A program made the position numbers and the translations under genes. This document shows positions 23,085 through 30,959 of a stretch of 35,968 nt of DNA, piece by piece (positions within the stretch are counted from its first letter, which is position 1; every line of letters begins with the position of its first letter). The stretch comes from Kuenenia sp039794105. GTDB taxonomy: Bacteria > Planctomycetota > Brocadiia > Brocadiales > Brocadiaceae. Where the stretch lies: contig NZ_JBDIWA010000036.1 of assembly GCF_039794105.1 (NCBI RefSeq), positions 1 to 35,968 of the forward strand, written 5' to 3'. Below the pieces are notes generated by a model that did not search any database, was not told the DNA's origin, and worked only from the letters and a program-made list of their open reading frames with translations.

Positions 23085-23708
23085 ATGCGCATAAAAAAAC
23101 ACAATGAAAAATGCTTACTGCGAGGAAAACGTGATGTATTTCCTCGCAGTAAGCATGGGCATGAGAGCATCGGCAGGCGCACATTTCTTTCGGGCACTGC
23201 CGGTTTTATCGCCACACTGCTTTTGTCTCCGGTGATAGCACGGACTGTTAAAAGCCACACCTCTGCTTTGACAGAAGACCCGTGGCAGACCCTGTCCGTT
23301 GTGCAAGACCATCTCTTTCCTTCGGAAGCAGATGCTCCGGGGGCAAAGGAAATCAATGCGATTTCGTATTTGCGCAATATGCTCGCAGATCCGGTGACGG
23401 ATACTGATGAGAAGGAATTTATACTGAATGGCGTCAAGTGGCTGAATGAACTGGCGATTGAAAGGCACGAAGCCGTTTTTGCAGATTTGCCGCATTTGCA
23501 ACAATCGACTTTGCTGCAACAAATTTCAAAAACCACCGCCGGCAGAAATTGGATTTCCAAGCTACTTTCTTATCTGCTAGAAGCCTTGTTAAGCGATCCT
23601 GTGTACGGAGGAAACCCGGACGGCATAGGATGGAAGTGGCTTGAACATCGGCCGGGTTATCCACGGCCGCCGATGAATAAACGTTATTATGACCTGCTAA
23701 AAATATGA
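23085..23708 (+). CDS. Tat-exported gluconate 2-dehydrogenase subunit 3-like protein
   Basis: This 207-residue protein has a twin-arginine signal (GRRTFLSGTAGF, R31-R32, then a hydrophobic run to about 52). A subunit-3 domain follows with the usual motifs: QTLSVVQDHLFPSEADAPGA near the start and VYGGNPDGIGWKWLEHRPGYP near the end. In the family this subunit carries the flavoprotein partner through the membrane by the Tat route. The start ATG 23085 (GAAGG upstream) leaves about 28 residues before the Tat motif, part of which is encoded by an 18-bp-arm hairpin (23111-23156). The stop overlaps the GMC gene start (ATGA), so the two form a complex. Confidence 0.85.
   Translation: MRIKKHNEKCLLRGKRDVFPRSKHGHESIGRRTFLSGTAGFIATLLLSPVIARTVKSHTSALTEDPWQTLSVVQDHLFPSEADAPGAKEINAISYLRNMLADPVTDTDEKEFILNGVKWLNELAIERHEAVFADLPHLQQSTLLQQISKTTAGRNWISKLLSYLLEALLSDPVYGGNPDGIGWKWLEHRPGYPRPPMNKRYYDLLKI
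23111..23156. repeat. Perfect 18-bp-arm hairpin inside the coding sequence
   Basis: ATGCTTACTGCGAGGAAA (23111-23128) is exactly complementary to 23139-23156, with a 10-nt loop. It spans codons 9-24 of the subunit-3 gene, in the stretch between the start and the Tat motif. It could be a palindromic repeat inserted in frame or a translation-controlling hairpin. Confidence 0.75.
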
Positions 23709-25390
23709 ATACAGATTTTGACGTGTGTATAGTAGGAAGCGGCGCCGGCGCAGGCCCCGTGGCGCTCACCCTTGCAGAATCGGGTTATTCGGTGGTTGTC
23801 CTTGAAAAAGGCCCCTGGTTTAAGGAAGAGGACTTTTATAAGGATGAGCTTGCCAGTCGCAGACGCGATGTTTACACCCCGAATCTGCAAGATGAACAGC
23901 ATGTAATTGAAGAACCGGATGGACTGGGCGGATGGGACAGCGAGCCAACCTCTGTTTCCGGATGGAATTTCTGGAGGGGCTGTTGCGTTGGTGGTTCTTC
24001 AAATTTTATGAGCGGTTTTTTTTTTCGGCTGAAACCCGAAGACTTTCGCTTGCTTTCAACCTTCGGCCCGATAGATGGCGCTAATCTTGTCGATTGGCCC
24101 ATCTCCTACGAAGACCTTGAACCGTATTATACGAAGGTGGAATCGGTTGTCGGCATATCGGGCAGTGTCATGCCGCATCCACATCTTGAACCGCGTTCTA
24201 CCGGCAATTTCCCTTACCCGCCTACGTTGGAACACCCCATTTCCGGATTGTTTGATACTGCCTGCCGCAAACTCGGATTACACCCATTACCGACTCCGCG
24301 TGCAATTCTATCCAACAGTGCCATGAGACGGCAAAGCTGCGGCTATTCGGGGTGGTGCGGCAGTTACGGCTGTTCAACCGGCGCTAAAGGCAGCTCCCGG
24401 GCGGCGTTATTAAATCCTGCCCTTGAAACCGGCCGTTGTGAAATCAGGCCGCATGCCAAGGTATATAAACTTACGACCAATGCTCAGGGCAAGGTGATTG
24501 CGGCAGAGTATTATGACAGAGATGGCAAGCAACAACAAGTTGATGCAAAAATATTTGTTGTCGCATGCCAGGCAATCGAAACCGCGCGTTTATTGCTGTG
24601 TTCCACAGGAACATGCCATAAAAACGGCCTGGCAAACAATACCGGGCAGGTGGGCAAAAATCTTATTTTTTCAGCGGGTGGCACGGGAGGGGGAGACCTT
24701 ATCTATAAAAAACTGGGCAGGACAATTACAGAGTCATTGAAATTCCAGGGACTGTTCCTCAACCGCAATTTGCAGGACTGGTATTTTATCGATAATCCTG
24801 TATGGGGAAGGAGGCAAAAGGGTGGAACCATTGATTTTCTGCTGGAACACCCCGGTCCAATTGCAAAGGCGATAGACCTGAAATGGGATGACCACGGCAA
24901 CCTGCTCTGGGGGAAACCTTTAAAACAGGCATTAAAAAAACACTTTACCGAAATGCGCGAGTTTAAATATGAAATCTTTTGCGACTGGCTGCCTACGGAT
25001 AACTGCTTTGTCTCTCTTGATACGAAAGTGAAGGACAAGTGGGGAACGCCGGTAGCCAGGGTAAGAGTTGGTTATCACCCGCACGACATCAGGATAGGCG
25101 ACTATCTGGCGAAAAAGGCAACATATCTCATGAGGACAATGGGCGTAAGAAACGTATATTCTAACATAAGCGGTTCGCCGCCGCCAAACCTTGCGGCAGG
25201 CGGCTGCCGGTTTGGAAATGATCCGAAAAATTCCGTGCTTGACCCTGATTGCCGTGCCCATGATGTTGAAAATCTTTTCGTTACTGATGGAAGTTTTATG
25301 CCAACAGGGGGGAGCATTCCTTATACATGGACAATTTATGCAAACGCCTTCCGTGTCGCAGACAAAATTGTGAAACAACTTGGCGGATAA
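23705..25390 (+). CDS. GMC-family FAD oxidoreductase
   Basis: This 561-residue flavoprotein is probably the catalytic partner of the subunit-3 protein, oxidising a sugar or alcohol in the periplasm after co-export. The FAD Rossmann motif is GSGAGAGPVA (residues 11-20) and the adenine-binding Glu is in VVLEKG. The Cys-rich stretch SCGYSGWCGSYGCSTGAKG (about 209-227) is typical of the gluconate-dehydrogenase-like subgroup. The C-terminal FAD region is LFVTDGSFMPTGGS. At the usual catalytic His and Asn positions the sequence reads NLAAGGCRFG and GGSIPYTWTI, so neither canonical residue is evident. No cytochrome c subunit gene is present in the window. Confidence 0.85.
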   Translation: MNTDFDVCIVGSGAGAGPVALTLAESGYSVVVLEKGPWFKEEDFYKDELASRRRDVYTPNLQDEQHVIEEPDGLGGWDSEPTSVSGWNFWRGCCVGGSSNFMSGFFFRLKPEDFRLLSTFGPIDGANLVDWPISYEDLEPYYTKVESVVGISGSVMPHPHLEPRSTGNFPYPPTLEHPISGLFDTACRKLGLHPLPTPRAILSNSAMRRQSCGYSGWCGSYGCSTGAKGSSRAALLNPALETGRCEIRPHAKVYKLTTNAQGKVIAAEYYDRDGKQQQVDAKIFVVACQAIETARLLLCSTGTCHKNGLANNTGQVGKNLIFSAGGTGGGDLIYKKLGRTITESLKFQGLFLNRNLQDWYFIDNPVWGRRQKGGTIDFLLEHPGPIAKAIDLKWDDHGNLLWGKPLKQALKKHFTEMREFKYEIFCDWLPTDNCFVSLDTKVKDKWGTPVARVRVGYHPHDIRIGDYLAKKATYLMRTMGVRNVYSNISGSPPPNLAAGGCRFGNDPKNSVLDPDCRAHDVENLFVTDGSFMPTGGSIPYTWTIYANAFRVADKIVKQLGG

Positions 25391-25418
25391 TTGAACGTTT
25401 TATGATGAAGGAGGCCGT

Positions 25419-27443
25419 ATGCCCAGAGATATCCCGGTAGGAAACGGTTCAATGTTGGTTACATTTGATTCCGAGTATCAGATACGTGATATTTATTATC
25501 CGTATGTTAGCAGTGAGAATCATACAATTGGCCATCCGTGCAGAATGGGTATTTGGGTGGATGGACATTATAGCTGGGTGGACAGCGAGTGGCAAAAAAC
25601 GCTGACGTATAAAACGGATACACTCATTACTGATGTGAAGGCAAAAAATGACCGGCTGAAAATAGAACTTCAGATGTACGACACGGTCGACTTCCACCTG
25701 AACATATTTGTAAAGGAAATCATCATCAGGAATCTTGATGAGAAAGATCGTGAGATCAGATTGTTTTTCTATCATGATTTTCATATTTATGGCAATGAGA
25801 TCGGAGACACAGCATATTATGACCCGGATACCATGTCAATTATTCATTATAAATCCCAGCGTTATTTTTTAGTTAATTGTTGTGACCCATCCAAGTGCGG
25901 AGTAGACCATTTTGCCACCGGTGATAAGGAGGTGCACGGTGCGGAAGGTACGTGGAGAGATGCGGAGGACGGTCTATTGAGCGGCAATCCCATTGCACAG
26001 GGGTCAGTGGACTCCACAATCGGCATTAACCTCCATATAAAGACACACGGGGAAAATTTAGCCCATTACTGGATTGCCGCAGGCAGGAAATATAGCGAGG
26101 TGGTAGCGCTCAACAGGATTATCTGGGAAAAAACACCGGAAGAACTCTTTCGGCGTACTGGGAACTATTGGAAATTATGGGTAAATAAAGAATCTCTGCA
26201 GTTTTACGACCTTCCCGACAGGCTGGTGTCTTTTTTTAAGCGGAGCTTGTTGATCATGAGGACACAGATTGATAACAATGGCGCGATTATTGCAGCAAAT
26301 GATTCTGATATTACCCAGTTCGGGAAAGACACCTATTCCTACATGTGGCCTCGCGACGGCGCCCTCGTTGCATACGCGCTTATACAATCGGGATACAGTG
26401 ATGTATCAAAACGTTTTTTTCAATTTTGCGCGGATGTTATTTCTCCGGAAGGCTATTTGCTACACAAATATAATCCTGATCAATCTTTTGCCAGTTCATG
26501 GCATCCGTGGTTCAAAGACCGGAAAAAGAGCCTTCCGATACAGGAAGACGGCATTGCGCTGGTAATCTGGGCATTATGGCATCATTACTATAAATTCAGA
26601 GATATTGAGTTTGTGAAGCCCCTGTACCGGCATTTAATCATGAATGCTGCAGAATTTATGGTGAAATTCAGAGATGAAGAAACGGGATTGCCTCTTGCCT
26701 CGTATGATTTATGGGAAGAGAGATATGGGGTGCATACATTTACCGTATCAGCAGTGATCGCGGGACTACGGGCAGCGGGAAATTTTGCCTGCGCCTTCGG
26801 AGAAGAAGAAACCGGTAGCCGGTATTATGAAATTGCAGATAAAATCAAGGACGCCCTTATTGCGAATTTTTATAATAAAACGGAAGGGCGTTTTGCGAGG
26901 ATGGGAACAAGGAACGCAAATGGGTATAATTTGGATATGACTATAGATGCAAGTCTTTACGGGCTTATTGCATTTGAGACACTCGCCCCTGGCCAACCAA
27001 TGGCCGTGTCAACAATGGAGGCTGTTAAGAAGAGTCTCAGGGTAAACACTTCTGTCGGCGGCATAGCGCGATATTCCAATGATTATTATCATCAGATAAG
27101 CGACGGCCGAGAAGATATTCCGGGGAATCCGTGGTTTATCTGCACCATGTGGATGACGGAATACGATATCATGCTGGCCGAAAATGCTGATGAATTGAAT
27201 AAGGCATTGTCCGGTCTGGAATGGGTTGTGGACAAGGCGCTGAAATCCGGAGTCCTGGCGGAACAGGTAAATCCCTTTACCAACGAACCTGTCTCGGTAT
27301 CCCCATTAACATGGAGTCATGCGGCGTTTGTTACTACCTTACTAAAATACATGGAGAAGAAAGAACGGCTGTTAACCTGTAAGTCATGCGGCCATTCTCA
27401 TTATTATATGCACCGTCATGCACAAAAACCCTGTAATGCATAA
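25419..27443 (+). CDS. Glycoside hydrolase family 15 (glucoamylase-like)
   Basis: This 674-residue protein has an N-terminal beta-sandwich (about 1-270: MPRDIPVGNGSMLVTFDSEY) and a C-terminal alpha/alpha-toroid (about 280-645). Motifs include YMWPRDGALVAYAL (309-322) and IQEDGIALVIWALWHHY. The probable catalytic acid Glu lies in SYDLWEER (E433/E434) and the base Glu in VLAEQVN (E615). It has no signal peptide and is likely cytoplasmic, hydrolysing alpha-glucans or trehalose-like sugars. The tail has an unusual CKSC...HSHYYMHRH stretch, a possible metal site. AAGGAGG precedes the start. It lies 28 bp after the GMC gene, so it is probably in the same operon. Confidence 0.9.
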   Translation: MPRDIPVGNGSMLVTFDSEYQIRDIYYPYVSSENHTIGHPCRMGIWVDGHYSWVDSEWQKTLTYKTDTLITDVKAKNDRLKIELQMYDTVDFHLNIFVKEIIIRNLDEKDREIRLFFYHDFHIYGNEIGDTAYYDPDTMSIIHYKSQRYFLVNCCDPSKCGVDHFATGDKEVHGAEGTWRDAEDGLLSGNPIAQGSVDSTIGINLHIKTHGENLAHYWIAAGRKYSEVVALNRIIWEKTPEELFRRTGNYWKLWVNKESLQFYDLPDRLVSFFKRSLLIMRTQIDNNGAIIAANDSDITQFGKDTYSYMWPRDGALVAYALIQSGYSDVSKRFFQFCADVISPEGYLLHKYNPDQSFASSWHPWFKDRKKSLPIQEDGIALVIWALWHHYYKFRDIEFVKPLYRHLIMNAAEFMVKFRDEETGLPLASYDLWEERYGVHTFTVSAVIAGLRAAGNFACAFGEEETGSRYYEIADKIKDALIANFYNKTEGRFARMGTRNANGYNLDMTIDASLYGLIAFETLAPGQPMAVSTMEAVKKSLRVNTSVGGIARYSNDYYHQISDGREDIPGNPWFICTMWMTEYDIMLAENADELNKALSGLEWVVDKALKSGVLAEQVNPFTNEPVSVSPLTWSHAAFVTTLLKYMEKKERLLTCKSCGHSHYYMHRHAQKPCNA

Positions 27444-27478
27444 ACAGATAAACAGATTGCATGGAAATTTTCATTTTT

Positions 27479-27734
27479 GTAACATTTTAGTTTTTTGAAA
27501 AAGATATTCACGTGTGCCTGTTATATAACAGGAATAGAACATTTTCCTTGTAGTGGCAAGGCGTGCCTTGCCACACTACAGAGAAGTACAATCATATGAT
27601 TTTCAAATTAGAATCCGAAAATCAAATTGAGAGAACAAGTTGGAATATTAAAATTGTTATGGCAAGGCACGCCTTGCCACTACAAATCATACCCCTTATA
27701 GGCAGATTTTGTTTCAAAAAACTAAAGTGTTACA
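27479..27734. mobile_element. IS66-type miniature element (about 256 bp)
   Basis: The left end GTAACATTTTAGTTTTTTGA and the right end at 27712-27733 match with one mismatch over 22 bp. The 8-bp direct repeats TCATTTTT lie at 27471-27478 and 27735-27742. The interior carries two copies of a palindrome (TGGCAAGGCGTGCCTTGCCA at 27554-27573 and its variant at 27660-27679). These are arranged as a 26-bp perfect inverted pair (27548-27573 with 27660-27685). There is no gene. It accounts for most of the 349-bp gap 27444-27792. Confidence 0.68.
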
Positions 27735-27792
27735 TCATTTTTTATGCGGTGTGGTAAAACTCCTGATAACCTTTCGATAAGAGGATGAAAGC

Positions 27793-28470
27793 ATGAAATA
27801 TACAAAATTTTTCATTATCGCCGCGATTGTTGGCTTGTTCGTCGTGTTCTATCTGCTGGGCTTCAATAAATATCTTTCATTGGAAGCCCTGCAGGCAAAC
27901 AGAGAGGCGTTGAATACCATTTACCACGAGCATCGGGTGGCCTTTACAGGCGCCTTTATGTTGATTTATATCATTTCGGCAGCCATTTCCTTGCCAGGAG
28001 CAACCATTCTTACATTAACGGGAGGGTTCATTTTCGGCCCCCTTCTTGGTTCGGGTATTGTAATTGTATCCGCAACAATTGGCGCTTCTCTGGCTTTTCT
28101 CGTTGCCCGGTTTATCTTAAGAAATACCCTGGAAAAGAAATATGAACGTAATCTGAAAAAATTTAACGAAGGCATTGCAAAAAATGCCTGGAGCTATCTC
28201 CTGTTTTTAAGGCTGGTTCCGCTTTTCCCCTTTTTCCTGATTAATATCGTCATGGGACTCACCCGCGTGCCATTACGGACATTTGCCCTGGTAAGTTTCA
28301 TCGGCATGTATCCCGGCACTTTTGTTTATACCCTGGCAGGCGGCCAGCTTGCAACCATCCATTCTGTAAAGGATATCGCGTCTCCCAAGCTGATAGGCGC
28401 TTTCACCCTCCTGGGGTGCTTTGCTTTAATACCGTCTATTTACAAAAAGTTAAAGGGAGCAAAAAAATGA
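27793..28470 (+). CDS. TVP38/TMEM64 family membrane protein
   Basis: This 225-residue membrane protein has about five or six helices and the SNARE-associated/DedA-type core: SLPGATILTLTGGFIFGPLLG (without its first and last residue about 57-75), then LRLVPLFPFFLINIVMGLTR with PLRTFALVSFIGMYPGTF. The function of the family is not settled (lipid scrambling or small-solute transport). In many bacteria it is found next to, or fused with, a MerA-like flavoprotein, as here, where the stop codon overlaps the next start as ATGA. ATG 27793 has AGAGGATG upstream. Confidence 0.9.
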   Translation: MKYTKFFIIAAIVGLFVVFYLLGFNKYLSLEALQANREALNTIYHEHRVAFTGAFMLIYIISAAISLPGATILTLTGGFIFGPLLGSGIVIVSATIGASLAFLVARFILRNTLEKKYERNLKKFNEGIAKNAWSYLLFLRLVPLFPFFLINIVMGLTRVPLRTFALVSFIGMYPGTFVYTLAGGQLATIHSVKDIASPKLIGAFTLLGCFALIPSIYKKLKGAKK

Positions 28471-29885
28471 GATATGATTATCATATTATTGTTATCGGCG
28501 CAGGGAGCGGTGGATTGGTCGTCGCCTCCGGAGCGGCAAGCCTGGGCGCCAGAGTAGCATTAATCGAAGCGGAAAAAATGGGAGGCGATTGCCTGAATGC
28601 CGGTTGTGTACCCAGTAAGACATTTTTAAAGAGCGCCCATATAGCTAAGGCAATTCGGGATGCATCAATGTACGGCTTAACCGCAAATTTGAAGAAGGTA
28701 GATCTTGCCGCAGTCATGGACAGGGTTAACAAGGTAATCCGTGAGATAGAGCCACACGATTCCAGAGAGCGTTACGAAGGGCTTGGAGTAGATGTTATCT
28801 TAGGCTTCGGCGAAATTCAGGATAGGCACACGGTAAAAATTGGGAGAGAAACAATAACAGGGAAATATATTGTCATTGCCACGGGTTCCGAACCGGCTGT
28901 TCCTCCAATTCCAGGATTGAATGAAGTGGATTATCAGACGAATCGAACCATCTTTCATCTAAAAGAACTGCCCGGACATTTAATCGTATTAGGCAGCGGG
29001 CCTATCGGTATTGAACTGGGTCAGGGATTTCGCCATCTGGGTTCTCAGGTAACGATTATTAACCGCAGTCCGGGCTTATTCAAAAAAGATGACCCCGAAG
29101 TAGGGCCTTTGATGGAGAAACAACTGAAAGATGACGGTATTGAGCTTCTTTTGGGGATTGCATACCGGAGGGTCAGGCAGGATATCGATGGAATATCTGT
29201 AGAAATAGAACAGGAAGGCAAGAGTCGGGTAATTACCGGGGATCAGCTCCTGGTAGCTGCCGGACGGCTACCGGCAACGAAGAATCTGGGGCTTGATAAG
29301 GTTGGGGTCAGAGTAGACGAAAAGGGATATATCGTCACCAACAGGAAACTGAAGACCTCCGTAAAAAATATCTATGCCTGCGGAGATGTAACTGGTCATT
29401 ATCAGTTCACTCACATGGCTGGTTATCAGGCAGGGACTATCATTCGCAATATAATATTCAGACTTGGCGCAAAAGCAGATTATTCGACAGTTCCCTGGAC
29501 TACCTATACAAAGCCGGAAGTGGCTCATGTGGGATATACGGAACCTATGGCAAGGGAAGCCGGTATATATAACAGTTCGCTGAAGGTAGCCCTGAGTGCG
29601 ATAGACCGGGCAAAGGCAGAAGATGACCGTGTAGGTTTTTTAAAGCTGAACCTTGGCAAAAAAGGGCGTATCATTGGAGCTACGCTTGTCGGTGAAAAGG
29701 CAGGGGAAATGATCCCTGCTATAACAATCGCCATTAAGCAGAAACTGACTGCCGGTTTTTTCATGCACATGATCTTCTCGTATCCTACCGAATCGGAAAT
29801 CCTCAAATCGGCCTCCCTGGAGGCAGCGAAACAGTCATTGAAGCCCTGGATGAAGAAGGTGATTCGGGCAGTGTTGTTACGTTAA
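28467..29885 (+). CDS. MerA-like FAD pyridine nucleotide-disulfide oxidoreductase
   Basis: This 472-residue flavoenzyme has FAD motif IGAGSGGLVVASGAA, redox-active disulfide GGDCLNAGCVPSK (CxxxxC), NAD(P)-binding GSGPIGIELGQGF and second FAD motif IYACGDVTG. The C-terminal dimer domain has YPTESE where lipoamide dehydrogenases and MerA carry HxxPTxxE; the His base is not evident. There is no C-terminal Cys pair, so it is not a true mercuric reductase. ATG 28467 (AAAGGGAG upstream, overlapping the previous stop) is chosen over an upstream frame extension. It probably reduces a small disulfide or metal-thiol substrate. Confidence 0.87.
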   Translation: MRYDYHIIVIGAGSGGLVVASGAASLGARVALIEAEKMGGDCLNAGCVPSKTFLKSAHIAKAIRDASMYGLTANLKKVDLAAVMDRVNKVIREIEPHDSRERYEGLGVDVILGFGEIQDRHTVKIGRETITGKYIVIATGSEPAVPPIPGLNEVDYQTNRTIFHLKELPGHLIVLGSGPIGIELGQGFRHLGSQVTIINRSPGLFKKDDPEVGPLMEKQLKDDGIELLLGIAYRRVRQDIDGISVEIEQEGKSRVITGDQLLVAAGRLPATKNLGLDKVGVRVDEKGYIVTNRKLKTSVKNIYACGDVTGHYQFTHMAGYQAGTIIRNIIFRLGAKADYSTVPWTTYTKPEVAHVGYTEPMAREAGIYNSSLKVALSAIDRAKAEDDRVGFLKLNLGKKGRIIGATLVGEKAGEMIPAITIAIKQKLTAGFFMHMIFSYPTESEILKSASLEAAKQSLKPWMKKVIRAVLLR

Positions 29886-30133
29886 TAATTTTAAAAATCC
29901 TGGCGGGTGGATTTTTTACTTTATGGGAATAAATTATGGTTTTTATTTGTCATTAATGTCATAGAAAGAATTAGAGATACGAAAGAGGCATTTGTTTAGA
30001 ATTTTAAATTATTTTGTCATTAGAATTTGTTTCGGATTTCACAGTTACCGGATTTCACCAGTAAATATTTTGCCAAAAAGTGCAAAGAAATTACAGATAA
30101 GGTACTATGGGATTTTTTATAGGAGAGAGTAAC

Positions 30134-30559
30134 ATGTTTAAAAACATTGCGTTATCTTTATGCTTTATAATGGCTAGTGGATATGGATTTTCGTACAACA
30201 CGGTAAACGCCCAAACTCCTACCCCTACGTTAGTGCCTACACCTACACTGAAAGGTAGTGCTTCCGGTACAGTAACAGCTAAAAAATCCGGCAAACCAAT
30301 TAAGCGTGCAAAAGTTTCTTTGAAAAGCAAGAAACTGAATTTTAAGGAAAAAACCACCACTGATAACGACGGTAAATATGTATTTTCTGATTTAAGCGCT
30401 GGCAATTATACCCTGAAGGCGAAGAAGCAAGGCTTTAAGAATGCAAAAAAGAAATTTGAACTTGCAGAAGGTGAAAATGAGGTGACCGACATTCAATTGA
30501 AAAAAGAAACGAGCGATGAAGGCAATGGTGACGATGGCGATGATGGTGGTGGATACTAA
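30134..30559 (+). CDS. Exported protein with carboxypeptidase regulatory-like domain
   Basis: This 141-residue protein has a signal peptide (FKNIALSLCFIMASGYGF, cleavage near NAQ), a Pro/Thr linker (TPTPTLVPTPT), and one CarboxypepD_reg (Ig-like) domain with the classic motif GTVTAKKSGKPIKRAKVSL...TTTDNDGKYVFSDLSAGNYT. A Gly/Asp tail (DEGNGDDGDDGGGY) follows and may bind calcium. The start ATG 30134 follows AGGAGAG. It is extracytoplasmic; the function is unknown beyond a structural or binding domain. Confidence 0.82.
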   Translation: MFKNIALSLCFIMASGYGFSYNTVNAQTPTPTLVPTPTLKGSASGTVTAKKSGKPIKRAKVSLKSKKLNFKEKTTTDNDGKYVFSDLSAGNYTLKAKKQGFKNAKKKFELAEGENEVTDIQLKKETSDEGNGDDGDDGGGY

Positions 30560-30647
30560 GGGACTTGGAATTTTCTATTATACCGTTTAACTACAATCTG
30601 CCATTCCGAACGAAATAAGGTATCTTAGGATTCCGCACTTTGGCAGA

Positions 30648-30668
30648 AATGACATTGGGTTGCAAACC
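30648..30668. repeat. 21-bp repeat shared in inverted form with 35851-35871
   Basis: ATGACATTGGGTTGCAAACC (plus one A at its left) recurs as its exact complement near the right end of the window, beside the element copy there. It lies directly upstream of the lipoprotein start. Confidence 0.6.
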
Positions 30669-30684
30669 CGCCGGGGGAATTCAA

Positions 30685-30936
30685 ATGAAAATAAATCTTG
30701 CGTTATTTTTCGTTATTGCTCTATTTCTGGTTGGGTGTGGTAATGCTCAAAAATATGATAGGCCTTCCGATCAAGGACCCTATTATCCGGAGCACCATTA
30801 CTCTCCTTACTACCACAGACCTTACTACTATCATTATTCTCCCTATTACTATAGGCATCATCATTACCGGCGGAGCTGCAGTACACTTACGAACACTATT
30901 TGCAATCATACCGCAGCTATTTATTCACGTTTATAA
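30685..30936 (+). CDS. Small Tyr/His-rich lipoprotein
   Basis: This 83-residue lipoprotein has lipobox LVGC (about residue 18) after the hydrophobic INLALFFVIALF. The mature part is strikingly rich in Tyr, His and Pro (PYYPEHHYSPYYHRPYYYHY, then RHHHYRRS) and could bind metals. Start ATG 30685 has GGGGGAA at 6 nt upstream; a 15-codon extension upstream falls in a repeat and is rejected. DsbD begins 23 bp later, so co-transcription is likely. I do not recognise a named family. Confidence 0.7.
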   Translation: MKINLALFFVIALFLVGCGNAQKYDRPSDQGPYYPEHHYSPYYHRPYYYHYSPYYYRHHHYRRSCSTLTNTICNHTAAIYSRL

Positions 30937-30959
30937 ACTATAACAAGGATGAATATACC

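Noticed and set aside
28467..29885. True mercuric reductase (merA)
   Set aside because: It lacks the C-terminal cysteine pair and the N-terminal metal-binding domain; no merR, merT or merP nearby.
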